Shown: positions 7,365 through 14,072 of the stretch, in pieces
Layout of the letters: every line of letters begins with the position of its first letter
Position numbering within the stretch: the first letter of the stretch is position 1
DNA from: a virus
IMG/VR virus record: IMGVR_UViG_3300047386_000096
Location: 1 to 29,325 of that record
DNA length: 29,325 nucleotides
Direction: 5' to 3' (one strand)
Made by a program: the position numbers and the translations under genes
The notes under the pieces: generated by a model
Told to the model about the DNA's origin: nothing
The model's input: only the letters and a program-made list of their open reading frames with translations
The model's database searches: none

Positions 7365-8239
7365 TACTGCATTGAACTCATAATCTGATTAAGTGCTTGC
7401 TGCTCTCTAAATTGCTTTTCTTCTAAAGGAAGCATTGCGTATGCCTCAACACCCATTGATTGAGCCACCGCATCACGCGCCATTTGCAGCATCATGTCCT
7501 GACCATAAGTAGTTTGAGCAGTATTGTAAGTTGATGGCACATCAGGAGCTTGACCCATTTTTTGCCCTGTCAAATAAGATGGCAAAGATGGCATTGTCCT
7601 GTTTTGCGGCATCACCATATCATAAGTAGAACCAGCTTGCTTAGACATACCATGATAATCTGCGCCCATTGGATCTACCATTGATGGTTGCGCATTAACT
7701 GTAGATGCCCCTGTGGATGCTGGCACCGGCGGCTCATAAAACCGGCCACCCTCATCATAATAACCAACGCGCTCGCTTTGATTGCCGGTAAGCATATTGG
7801 CTATATTGCCTAGACCACTAAATCCACCCGCGCCTCTAAAGCCACCACCGCTTGCCTGTGGGCCACCCTGATCGAACATATCAGCCATATCACGATAGCC
7901 AATTCTTTCACGCGGCACATCACCAGAACCTTTTGGCGCAACCTTCATCACGTTTAGAATATTGGATATTGGCCCACCAGCAAAATACGTTCCAGATTGG
8001 TTTTTGCCGCCACCATCAAACGCATCAGTAAACGCAGAGACATACTTGCCTCTATCGTCATAATAACCAAAACCACCACCGCGACTGCGCGTGATTGCAG
8101 ATTTACCAGTTTTTGTCGAAGGGTTTACATCTTTCCGACCGCCCTTGCCGCCAGAGCCAGACTTTGTTCTATCACTAGCTTTAGGGCTATCACCACCAAC
8201 AGGCTTTAAACCCTCTGGGCGTTTCTTAGGTCTTTTCAT
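7364..8239 (-). CDS. Gly-rich structural-type protein with GYYD repeats, 291 aa
   Basis: The first 55 residues are very basic (MKRPKKRPEGLKP and more). The middle is Gly-rich and carries three related phrases: GYYDDRGKY, RIGYRDMADMFDQGGP and RVGYYDEGGRFYEPP. The last 70 residues are Met/Gln-rich and helical. Similar low-complexity proteins with an MFDxGGP phrase occur beside terminase genes in marine phages. The function is unknown. The start overlaps the stop of the 16-aa peptide gene (ATGA), so translation is coupled. Confidence 0.75.
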   Translation of the reverse strand: MKRPKKRPEGLKPVGGDSPKASDRTKSGSGGKGGRKDVNPSTKTGKSAITRSRGGGFGYYDDRGKYVSAFTDAFDGGGKNQSGTYFAGGPISNILNVMKVAPKGSGDVPRERIGYRDMADMFDQGGPQASGGGFRGAGGFSGLGNIANMLTGNQSERVGYYDEGGRFYEPPVPASTGASTVNAQPSMVDPMGADYHGMSKQAGSTYDMVMPQNRTMPSLPSYLTGQKMGQAPDVPSTYNTAQTTYGQDMMLQMARDAVAQSMGVEAYAMLPLEEKQFREQQALNQIMSSMQ

Positions 8240-8286
8240 TTCTTCTTACCGCCCTTGCGGCCCTTTTTCTTGTATCCACAACGCAT
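8236..8286 (-). CDS. 16-residue cationic micropeptide
   Basis: This was found by hand. ATG at 8286-8284 is preceded by AGGA at a normal spacing and encodes MRCGYKKKGRKGGKKK. Its TGA overlaps the next ATG (ATGA). Ten of 16 residues are Lys or Arg. Short peptides of this kind (CGYKKKG-like) recur at this place in marine phages. Conservation, ribosome site and coupling support translation. It may bind nucleic acid or only serve to start translation of the 291-aa gene. Confidence 0.65.
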   Translation of the reverse strand: MRCGYKKKGRKGGKKK

Positions 8287-8289
8287 TTT

Positions 8290-8505
8290 TTATCCTGACA
8301 TAGTTTTTAAGAGACATTTGCCTGATTTCTTGCAAGCGCCCCTAGTCGGGCATTCTTTGCAAGGCGTAAAGTCTTTTGCAGTCTTAGCTGCATCTTTAAA
8401 ATCTTTATCTGAGGGAGCGCCAGAAGAACCCTTCTTACGCATTCGCTCACCAGATCCAGCTTTAATGCGTTTTCTTTTATTATGGATATTTTTGTATAAT
8501 GACAT
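8290..8505 (-). CDS. small basic Cys-containing protein, 71 aa
   Basis: The frame begins at 8544, but I chose the ATG at 8505 (MSLYKNIHNKRKRIKAGSGE), which has GGGG-type ribosome-site bases just before it and matches the usual start of this family. The N-terminal half is Lys/Arg-rich. The C-terminus has a four-cysteine cluster, CKECPTRGACKKSGKC, which could bind zinc. Proteins with the LYKNIHxKRKRIKAGSGE start are common next to terminase in marine phages. No function is known. Confidence 0.78.
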   Translation of the reverse strand: MSLYKNIHNKRKRIKAGSGERMRKKGSSGAPSDKDFKDAAKTAKDFTPCKECPTRGACKKSGKCLLKTMSG

Positions 8506-8545
8506 AGGAACCCCGCGCAGAGCATATATGCCGCACACTACCACA

Positions 8546-9805
8546 TTAGGCTATGCCGCGCAAATTCCTTCTGATTGGTTCACCCCAATCTTGTCGGGTC
8601 TGCTTTCCAACGGCCAAATATCGGAATGCATCAGCGCCGTGAGATGTCCAATCGTGTAGCGGCCTACCCCGCCAAGTTTTTAGTCTTTCATCAAATTCTC
8701 TGCGATATTGACGCAATGCTTCTATACCTCTGGCGCAATCTTCTTCATCAAACCAGCACCGTGCAATCATAGACCGCGCCGCTTGTATTCCGTCATCTAC
8801 AGCGAGCTTTGGCGCTATTGTTATGTCAGATATGCCCAGCGCGTCTAAAGTCTCTACACGGCTCTTTCCTGTGCCTAGCTCCTTCACTTGCACATCGTGC
8901 GGCAAAATATGCTCAGAGTAATGATAACCTTTTTCGCTAAGAACCTTTGCGTAGTGGTCTAAGCCGACCCCGCTGCTTTCATAATAATCTATGATGCGGA
9001 TCTCTTGCCCGACATATTGAGCAAAGAATATAGCCGTGCTGTCACCTATGCCAAGATCCCATGCGGTTGTAACACCTACGGCTGGATCGTAAGGCACATT
9101 TGTCACCCTGCCGTCAGATGTAGCTGTCTTCATTTCTTGTGCGTAGTATGCGCCTTGGATTGCTGCTTCAAAGCTGCACTCAAACTCTTGCTCATAACGA
9201 TCTTCGCCCATTGTGCGTTTAGCTTCTTCAAGCTCATCCGCGTCAAGAATATCTGTCTCAGACGCTTTGAACATCCTGCACCACCACTCAGGATGGCTCT
9301 TCGCATAATCGTACATCTCCCAAAATTCGTTCTTTCCTTTAGGCGTCCCAATTATTGTGGCGCGGCCCTTTCTATCTACGATAGCTGGCCTGATGACTGT
9401 GGGCCATGCTGATGCAGGAAAATCTGCCATTTCATCAAGCACTACCGCATCAAAATACAAACCACGCATAGCGTTGTAATTATCAGCGCCAAATAACCGA
9501 AATCTTGCACCATTGGGAAAGTCTATCCTTAGCTCGCTATGATTTACTTTGATGTGAGGAATGTCGCGGGTATATTCTAGCGCGTAATCCCAAGCGACTG
9601 CTTTTGATTGGCTAAGATACGGGGCTATATAAGCCACCCTGACGTTAGGTAGATCAATGGTTAGCGCATCTCTGATAAGATCATTGACCGCAGCTACAGT
9701 CTTACCAAATCGCCTGTGAGCAACCAATACTGCAAAACGCTCTGTTCTGTCGTGAAACTCTCGCGCTTGTAGTCTTGGCGTGTAGTCAATTTCTATGACT
9801 TCCAT
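8546..9805 (-). CDS. terL: terminase large subunit, 419 aa
   Basis: This is the packaging motor: an ATPase that pumps DNA into the prohead and a nuclease that cuts it. The Walker A-like HRRFGKT is at residues 30-36. Walker B VVLDE is at 121-125 and the coupling motif GTPKG at 153-157. The C-terminal RNase-H-like nuclease shows acidic residues in AWDLGIGDS (D250, D255), LPHDV (D304) and HGADAFRYL near the end. The length is slightly short but complete. The start overlaps the small upstream gene by 13 bases. Confidence 0.96.
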   Translation of the reverse strand: MEVIEIDYTPRLQAREFHDRTERFAVLVAHRRFGKTVAAVNDLIRDALTIDLPNVRVAYIAPYLSQSKAVAWDYALEYTRDIPHIKVNHSELRIDFPNGARFRLFGADNYNAMRGLYFDAVVLDEMADFPASAWPTVIRPAIVDRKGRATIIGTPKGKNEFWEMYDYAKSHPEWWCRMFKASETDILDADELEEAKRTMGEDRYEQEFECSFEAAIQGAYYAQEMKTATSDGRVTNVPYDPAVGVTTAWDLGIGDSTAIFFAQYVGQEIRIIDYYESSGVGLDHYAKVLSEKGYHYSEHILPHDVQVKELGTGKSRVETLDALGISDITIAPKLAVDDGIQAARSMIARCWFDEEDCARGIEALRQYRREFDERLKTWRGRPLHDWTSHGADAFRYLAVGKQTRQDWGEPIRRNLRGIA

Positions 9806-10083
9806 TTGATGACAAACTCATGCTCGCCTTGTGCGCCAGATCCCGTAACCTGTAATGGCAGAACCTTTCCCATAAGAGCCATGAAGGCAGTTGGGTTTGC
9901 TTCTGCTTGCAGTTGAAGATAGGCAACCATGCCACGTTTACCACCGGCTAATTCAGCAGCTTCTAATATAGCATCCTTTAAAAGCTTACTGTTTTTATTC
10001 TTAGCGCCTTTGGGTCTGCCCTTACCAGCAGCGGGCGGTTTACTTTTCACTATGTTAGTGTCGGCTTCAACTTCTGGTTGCAT
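9793..10083 (-). CDS. putative terminase small subunit, 96 aa
   Basis: The product is a short basic protein. GKGRPKGAKNKNSKLLKDAI lies near the N-terminus, followed by a helical segment (LEAAELAG, GMVAYLQLQAEANPTAFMAL). Its place just ahead of the large terminase, with overlapping ends, is that of a DNA-recognition subunit. The GRPKGAKN phrase is common in such terminase-linked proteins. It is shorter than most small terminases, so the assignment rests mainly on context. AAGGA about 9 bases upstream supports the ATG. Confidence 0.65.
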   Translation of the reverse strand: MQPEVEADTNIVKSKPPAAGKGRPKGAKNKNSKLLKDAILEAAELAGGKRGMVAYLQLQAEANPTAFMALMGKVLPLQVTGSGAQGEHEFVIKWKS

Positions 10084-10140
10084 AAGTCCGTCCTTAGAGG
10101 GTGCGTCTATATGTTGTGTATAGTATGCTAAGAACCACTA
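10084..10140 (-). promoter_or_regulatory. possible late promoter ahead of terminase operon
   Basis: On the minus strand this gap holds TTCTTA, a 17-base spacer, then TATAGA, and next the AAGGA ribosome site of the 96-aa gene. The core TACTAT-N8-TATAGAC also occurs in the early promoter at 14861-14881 with the same spacing. It lies just after a strong terminator, where a new transcript must begin. Agreement with sigma70 hexamers is only moderate, so another polymerase or activator could be used. Confidence 0.4.
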
Positions 10141-10188
10141 AAAGAAAAGACCCCCCTCGTTGCAGTGCGAAACCTAGCCAGAGGGGGG
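10141..10188 (-). terminator. intrinsic terminator of the replication operon
   Basis: CCCCCCTC (10151-10158) and GAGGGGGG (10181-10188) form a perfect 8-bp GC-rich stem. On the minus strand the stem is followed by TCTTTTCTTT. This is the expected form of a Rho-independent terminator for leftward transcripts from the 162-aa gene. It isolates the replication genes from the terminase operon. Confidence 0.8.
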
Positions 10189-10229
10189 AGTTGAGCAGAT
10201 TGAGGGTAGGACGCTCAATTAAAAGTCTA

Positions 10230-10718
10230 TCACGCCTCAAAGCGTTTTGCAAAACCTATTGCCTCGCGGTATGGCAGGAGATCCTGATCGGTTACAAGCC
10301 CTCTCTCTACCAGTGCTTCGCCCATCTTACCGTTGACCCAATTATCACCGACAGGCTCGCCGCGTTTAATTCTATCAGCATTGATCTTGTAAGTGTCGGG
10401 CTTCCAAGGCCCAGAGGCAACCTCACGGCCACTGGCTTTATCAAAGCAACTCTTAATAGCCGCTGCTATGTCAGAAGCTTTAGGCCATGAGCGTGAAGTG
10501 TGAGCCGCCTTAATCTTTAGCGCTGCGCGTTCAAACGTACCTGCAAGATGATCTGGCGTAGTCTCGTTTGGGAAAAGCTGGTTAAGAGCCTTTGCCGTTA
10601 CATCAATCTCATCTTGCTGCGCTGTCTCGCTGCTACGCAAATGGCTAGGGATGGCATAGCTGCTTAACATTGCTGCGAGATGCCGCTTAATCATTTCTAC
10701 TCTTTGACCATAATCCAT
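10230..10718 (-). CDS. hypothetical partner of replication protein, 162 aa
   Basis: The product is soluble and mostly helical. It starts MDYGQRVEMIKRHLAAMLSS and has HTSRSWPKASDIAAAIKSCF near the middle. The phrase SWPKASDIAAA resembles segments in phage proteins that sit after O-like replication genes. The gene directly follows the winged-helix protein, with ends touching at 10718, so the two are coupled. A helicase-loader (lambda P-like) role would suit the position, but no motif proves it. A terminator lies immediately downstream. Confidence 0.7.
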   Translation of the reverse strand: MDYGQRVEMIKRHLAAMLSSYAIPSHLRSSETAQQDEIDVTAKALNQLFPNETTPDHLAGTFERAALKIKAAHTSRSWPKASDIAAAIKSCFDKASGREVASGPWKPDTYKINADRIKRGEPVGDNWVNGKMGEALVERGLVTDQDLLPYREAIGFAKRFEA

Positions 10719-11398
10719 TATACTGTCTCCCGTTTTGCTTGCTCAATATTTGTCATAGCTTTTTTGTAGCTATCAGATTTCTCACCATGCAGTGATTTGA
10801 AAAACCATTCAACCTCTATGCTCTGCCATCCCTTTTCTTCGCACATAGCCAAGGCATCAGATGGCTCACCACCACCGACGAAGATCCACCTTAATTTCTC
10901 AGACAATCTTTTAGCAGCCGTTGCTGTAAGCGGTTTCTTGATAGATTTGCGATATGAAATGAAACTGTCAGCAGCTTCTTCATTCATCAACCAAGTAGAT
11001 AAAATATCTCTAATATTATTACTTTGTTTATTAACTGGTTTATTATCTGGTATAGGTTCGCCCTCTGGGGCCAATCCATTTGCCCTGTGGGGCAGATCGA
11101 CTTGCCCTGTGGGGCAGTACCACTTAGTCCTATCGTAACCTGATTTATTAAACGAACCAGAGATAATAAGACCGGCATTCTCAAGCGCAGCCAGTGCTGT
11201 TCTGATCTGCTTTGCCGATAGGTATGGAAACAACTGCTCAAACGCTGAGATGCTGTTATACGTCCAGTAAGCGCCCTCATGCTTATGACGATTATTCGCT
11301 GCATTTTTCTCTGTCCAGAACAGAATGTTTTGATAAATGACAGCAGCGTTGACGCCTACAGCGCAAGCAATTGCTGGATTGAAAGTGTGATTTGACAT
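10718..11398 (-). CDS. phage replication protein, winged-helix (O-like), 226 aa
   Basis: The N-terminus is a winged-helix domain with phrases shared by many phage replication initiators: ACAVGVNAAVIYQNILFW, YWTYNSISAFEQLFPYL, SAKQIRTALAALENAGLI, then YDRTKWYC near residue 90. A variable linker follows. The C-terminal helical part (residues 130-225) may contact host helicase or a loader. The likely role is to recognise the phage origin and recruit the host replisome, since no polymerase or helicase is visible here. AAAGGGG precedes the ATG. Confidence 0.8.
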   Translation of the reverse strand: MSNHTFNPAIACAVGVNAAVIYQNILFWTEKNAANNRHKHEGAYWTYNSISAFEQLFPYLSAKQIRTALAALENAGLIISGSFNKSGYDRTKWYCPTGQVDLPHRANGLAPEGEPIPDNKPVNKQSNNIRDILSTWLMNEEAADSFISYRKSIKKPLTATAAKRLSEKLRWIFVGGGEPSDALAMCEEKGWQSIEVEWFFKSLHGEKSDSYKKAMTNIEQAKRETV

Positions 11399-11404
11399 CT
11401 TGAC

Positions 11405-11470
11405 CCCTTTAAATTTAAGTCCTCACAAGCTATAAGGGGTTATATGTGTTCTCCAACACTGTTTACCCCT
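11405..11470 (-). promoter_or_regulatory. leader/promoter region of the replication operon with nested hairpin
   Basis: AGGGGT (11435-11440) pairs with ACCCCT (11465-11470). Inside it, GTGTT (11446-11450) pairs with AACAC (11455-11459) around a CTCC loop. On the minus strand TTGGAG, a 16-base spacer and TATAGC overlap this structure and could form the promoter of the replication gene. The arm GGGGTTATATG resembles half-sites in the repressor region. It may be an operator; this is inference. Confidence 0.4.
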
Positions 11471-11472
11471 AC

Positions 11473-11502
11473 GAACCGTCAGCATGACCACGCTGGCGGT
11501 TC
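11473..11502. terminator. hairpin after repressor gene, possible terminator
   Basis: GAACCGTCAGC (11473-11483) pairs with GCTGGCGGTTC (11492-11502), an 11-bp stem with one G-T wobble and an 8-base loop. It begins two bases after the repressor stop on the minus strand. No T-run follows on that strand. On the plus strand TATTATTT follows. It may end or attenuate the repressor transcript. Confidence 0.5.
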
Positions 11503-11504
11503 TA

Positions 11505-11690
11505 TTATTTCTGGCGCTCAAAATAATCTGACAAACGCTCTACTGTTTCGTAGCGGATTTTGCCAACGCCCTTCCGCACATTGTATATAGTCCAGCGCGA
11601 TAATCCAGTAGCATCTGCTATGGCTTGTACTTGACGATCACCAAGCATCTGCTGGATCTTATCAAGTCGGTACATTGTACTAGCTTCCAT
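11505..11690 (-). CDS. small HTH transcriptional regulator (Cro/CI-like), 61 aa
   Basis: The frame extends to 11726, but I chose the ATG at 11690 (MEASTMYRLDKIQQMLGDR) because GGAG lies 8 bases upstream. Residues 20-45 (VQAIADATGLSRWTIYNVRKG) form a helix-turn-helix. There is no C-terminal cleavage or dimer domain, so it is Cro-sized. It is divergent from the recombination operon and sits downstream of putative operators, which suits control of the early switch. No integrase is visible, so a lysogenic lifestyle is not shown. Confidence 0.82.
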   Translation of the reverse strand: MEASTMYRLDKIQQMLGDRQVQAIADATGLSRWTIYNVRKGVGKIRYETVERLSDYFERQK

Positions 11691-11710
11691 TTTTTTCACT
11701 CCAAAAACAA

Positions 11711-11777
11711 TTATGGGGTTGTGCATAAACTACAATGCTGCTAGGTACAACCCACAAAATGCAAATGGGGGTACGAA
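11711..11777. promoter_or_regulatory. divergent early control region with operator-like repeats
   Basis: This is the gap between the divergent repressor and early operon. GGGTTGTGC (11716-11724) faces GGTACAACCC (11744-11753) as an imperfect inverted repeat. TGCATAAAC occurs at 11722-11730 and again at 11779-11787. TACAAT at 11731-11736 could serve as a -10 box. GGGGG just before 11778 is a ribosome site. The repeats are candidate binding sites for the 61-aa regulator. No hexamer pair is strong enough to fix the promoters. Confidence 0.45.
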
Positions 11778-11963
11778 ATGCATAAACATCCAACACCAGC
11801 AGAGATCCAAGCTGCTATCGTAAAAGCTATGATTGAGATGGCTGTAAAAGAAAACATTTCAACGCATACTGTGAGCCGCATGATTAAGGCTGTAGAGACA
11901 GGCGTTAAAGCTGCAAACTTTCACCATGATTTAACCAAGGAGATTGCCGGCTATGCAAGCTAA
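11778..11963 (+). CDS. small early protein, 61 aa
   Basis: This is the first gene of the rightward operon. The product is a short helical protein starting MHKHPTPAEIQAAIVKAMIE. A segment near the middle (KENISTHTVSRMIKAVETGV) could form a helix-turn-helix, but no family is recognised. GGGGG precedes the ATG. The 3' end overlaps the start of the ERF-like gene by 11 bases. Its position next to the switch suggests an early regulatory or anti-host role, which is only inferred. Confidence 0.7.
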   Translation: MHKHPTPAEIQAAIVKAMIEMAVKENISTHTVSRMIKAVETGVKAANFHHDLTKEIAGYAS

Positions 11964-12561
11964 TAAATTTCACCAAGCAATGGATCTTGTTGCTGAACTC
12001 AATAAATCGCACGGCGTAAAGCAGCGCGGCGGCAAGCAATACACAGAGGTTGCCAAGCGCGTAGAGGCATTCCGCATGTCATTCGGCGGTGACTACGGTA
12101 TCACGACTGAGATTGTGCATAACGATGGCAAGACGGTTATTGTGCGGGCTTTGATTGCTGACAAGGATGGCTTTGTGGTTGGATCTGGTCTTGCTGAAGA
12201 AATACGCGGATCATCACATATTACCAAAACGTCTGCGGTAGAGGTTTGCGAGACTTCTGCTATCGGGCGGGCGCTTGCCAGCATGGGTATGCATGGCGGG
12301 CAATATGCGTCATCTAATGAGATGGATGGCATATCTCGCAAGGAAGCAGCACACGCTGAACAGTCTAAGCCAGCAATGGAATTAGACATAGATGCTAGAG
12401 TAGATGCATCAATTGAATTTTACAAAAACTGCACTGCGTCAGCTTTTGAGAAGTTTGAGCCTAAATTTAAAAAGCTCATCAACAGCACGGGGCTAACGTC
12501 AAATCAATATGACGCGCTTTTTGTTGCAAACAATAACCGCAAATTGGAGCTAGGAATATGA
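11953..12561 (+). CDS. ERF-like single-strand annealing recombinase, 202 aa
   Basis: I chose the ATG at 11953 because AAGGAG lies 10 bases upstream. A TTG at 11944 is too close to that site. The body carries VGSGLAEEIRGSSHITKTSA followed by ETSAIGRALASMGMHGGQYA, and ends with a helical region. The TSAxExxETSAIGRALA pattern matches phage ERF-type annealing proteins by arrangement. Such proteins bind single strands and anneal complementary DNA. The next gene is SSB, overlapping by 4 bases, which strongly supports a recombination role. The exact subfamily is uncertain. Confidence 0.7.
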   Translation: MQANKFHQAMDLVAELNKSHGVKQRGGKQYTEVAKRVEAFRMSFGGDYGITTEIVHNDGKTVIVRALIADKDGFVVGSGLAEEIRGSSHITKTSAVEVCETSAIGRALASMGMHGGQYASSNEMDGISRKEAAHAEQSKPAMELDIDARVDASIEFYKNCTASAFEKFEPKFKKLINSTGLTSNQYDALFVANNNRKLELGI

Positions 12562-12914
12562 AAGCAATTACTATTGTTGGGCGTCTCACCAAGGACAGTG
12601 AAGTTCGTCAGAACGACAAAGGGGGATTTGTCACCTTTTCTGTCGCAGTTGATGATGGATGGGGAGAAAACAAAGGCGTGATGTTCTTTGATGTATCTTA
12701 CAACCGCACACAGGTAGCGCAGTATTTAACCAAAGGTACGCAAGTAGCCGTGACAGGCGATTTAAAGACCCGTGAGTACAACGGCAAGACCTTCTTAGGT
12801 GTCAGGCCATCAGAAGTTAAGCTGCTTGGTGGGCGTTCTGCGGAGCCGGTAAAGTACACCGATCATCAAGCTCCAGCGCCCAATAGTGATGTGGATGACG
12901 AAATCCCCTTTTAG
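12558..12914 (+). CDS. ssb: single-stranded DNA-binding protein, 118 aa
   Basis: An OB-fold runs from MKAITIVGRLTKDSEVRQND to about residue 100, with FFDVSYNRTQVAQYLTKGTQ and VAVTGDLKTREYNGKTFLGV. The C-terminal tail is acidic and ends DDEIPF, the usual tip that recruits partner proteins. It coats single strands during replication and recombination. The ATGA junction couples it to the annealing protein. It is shorter than bacterial SSB because the linker is brief. Confidence 0.95.
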   Translation: MKAITIVGRLTKDSEVRQNDKGGFVTFSVAVDDGWGENKGVMFFDVSYNRTQVAQYLTKGTQVAVTGDLKTREYNGKTFLGVRPSEVKLLGGRSAEPVKYTDHQAPAPNSDVDDEIPF

Positions 12915-12924
12915 GGGCTAATCA

Positions 12925-12978
12925 GGGGGTGGGTCAAGTTTGGCAATGGTGCATAAGCTTGGCAGGAAGCCCACCCCC
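12925..12978 (+). other. long-loop GC hairpin downstream of ssb
   Basis: GGGGGTGGG (12925-12933) pairs perfectly with CCCACCCCC (12970-12978), enclosing a 36-base loop. The loop contains two similar copies of AAGYTTGGCA (12937-12946 and 12955-12964). No T-run follows, so it is not a classical terminator. It may be a regulated RNA structure, a protein-binding site or an mRNA end protector between ssb and the 71-aa gene. Confidence 0.5.
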
Positions 12979-13003
12979 ACAATCATGTGTTTAGGAGAAA
13001 ACA

Positions 13004-13219
13004 ATGGAATTTAAAATTGATAAAAAAGTGCCAATGCCGACTGCTGGCCGCGCTGGTAAATGGCGTGATATTTTGAATGAAATGAAGAAAGGCCACAGCA
13101 TTTTATTAAATAAAGGCAATGAAAGAAATGCAATGTGGGCCGCTGCAAAAAATTTGGATATAAAAATAATCACCAGAACAGAAGGTGACAAAATCAGAGT
13201 TTGGCGGGCAAGTGCCTAA
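13004..13219 (+). CDS. small conserved early protein, 71 aa
   Basis: The product is a basic 71-residue protein: MEFKIDKKVPMPTAGRAGKW, then ILNEMKKGHSILLNKGNER and IKIITRTEGDKIRVWRASA. The pattern of a short strand, a Met-rich helix and a C-terminal RVWR phrase is common in small phage early proteins, sometimes classed as DUF7303-like. No function is known. AGGAG precedes the ATG at a good distance, and the 3' end overlaps the next gene by 8 bases. Confidence 0.75.
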   Translation: MEFKIDKKVPMPTAGRAGKWRDILNEMKKGHSILLNKGNERNAMWAAAKNLDIKIITRTEGDKIRVWRASA

Positions 13220-13607
13220 AATTCAAGTTCAACTAAGAAGCGGGCAGCTATTGCCCGTTTCCCAATACGATGCACAGCGCATGGAAGATTTTGCTGATGG
13301 TCAAGTTTTTAACCTGACATCTACCGGCAAGAGATCCAACCCGCATCACAATCTCTATTGGGCGGCGCTGCGCAACGTATGCAAAGACACTGGCAAATGG
13401 CCCACAGAAAAACATCTGCACGATGAGCTAAAATTTGCGTGTGGCTATTACTCAATGAAATACAATGAAATGGCTGAAGAGTTTATGCGTATTCCAAACA
13501 GCATTTCGTTTGATCAGATGAGCCAGCAAGATTTTATGAAATATTTTGAGGCAGCTATGGAAAAGCTATCGGAGGCAATAGGATATGACCCACTCGCCGC
13601 TAGATAA
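13212..13607 (+). CDS. DUF1367/NinB-like recombination-associated protein, 131 aa
   Basis: The frame begins with a GTG at 13185. I favour the GTG at 13212 (MPKIQVQLRSGQLLPVSQYD) because GGCGGG precedes it and overlap is smaller. RSNPHHNLYWAALRNVCKDT and PNSISFDQMSQQDFMKYFEA match the shape of DUF1367 proteins found in lambdoid recombination regions, with some likeness to NinB. Such proteins help process recombination intermediates, but the biochemical role is not settled. It lies between SSB and two nuclease-like genes. Confidence 0.7.
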   Translation: MPKIQVQLRSGQLLPVSQYDAQRMEDFADGQVFNLTSTGKRSNPHHNLYWAALRNVCKDTGKWPTEKHLHDELKFACGYYSMKYNEMAEEFMRIPNSISFDQMSQQDFMKYFEAAMEKLSEAIGYDPLAAR

Positions 13608-14067
13608 CGAGGACAAGCTTAGTTGGTGCGCACTTGGCGAGGAGCAGGAAGTGGAATTTATAAATGCGCACATCTTCAAGGATACTGTGTTAAGCATGAA
13701 CCCAGAAAAGGCATTAGACAAATACACCTTTGATATGCGTATCAACATGCCTTGCGACTTAAAGACAATCCGCACTCCTTGGATATATGCACAAGATAAG
13801 TTTAGCATTGACCCAAACCACGCAGTCTCAATCAATCAAAAAGACTTGCGCAGATATGCTCAACTTTACCCGAACATCGTAATCGTTTTTGATGTAAGCT
13901 TCACTGCATATCAAGCAATACATTTCGGCACGATAAGCCACTTCCGAAAAATGCTCAAAGATGGGGATATGCACAAACACGAATATCAGCATAGGAAGAA
14001 TGACATGCAAGGAAACGCAAAAATCAGCTATGTGTTTGATATAACTAAACTACCAATATTGAGATAA
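13585..14067 (+). CDS. PD-(D/E)XK-type phage endonuclease, 160 aa
   Basis: The N-terminus has an acidic helix, GEEQEVEFI (18-26). YTFDMRINMPCDLKTIRTPW at 47-66 gives D50 and D58-L-K60, the classical PD-(D/E)XK arrangement. SINQKDLRRYAQLYP at about 82-96 follows. Small phage proteins with this same order (INPEK, D, DLKT, TP, NxKDxxRY) are common and usually left unnamed. It should cut DNA, perhaps as a resolvase-like or processing nuclease. GGAGG precedes the start, which overlaps the previous gene by 23 bases. Confidence 0.78.
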   Translation: MTHSPLDNEDKLSWCALGEEQEVEFINAHIFKDTVLSMNPEKALDKYTFDMRINMPCDLKTIRTPWIYAQDKFSIDPNHAVSINQKDLRRYAQLYPNIVIVFDVSFTAYQAIHFGTISHFRKMLKDGDMHKHEYQHRKNDMQGNAKISYVFDITKLPILR

Positions 14068-14072
14068 GAAGA

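Noticed and set aside
8255-9412. Plus-strand frames opposite terminase and the 71-aa gene
   Set aside because: They oppose a gene with clear ATPase and nuclease motifs and have no family features.
10101-11138. Plus-strand frames opposite the replication genes
   Set aside because: They cover a strong minus-strand terminator and the O-like gene, with no coupling or motif.
11505-11780. Evidence of a temperate lifestyle
   Set aside because: The HTH protein is Cro-sized and no integrase, excisionase or attachment site is visible, so lysogeny cannot be claimed.
11944-11952. TTG start nine bases earlier for the ERF-like gene
   Set aside because: It lies one base after AAGGAG, too close for use; the ATG at 11953 has normal spacing.
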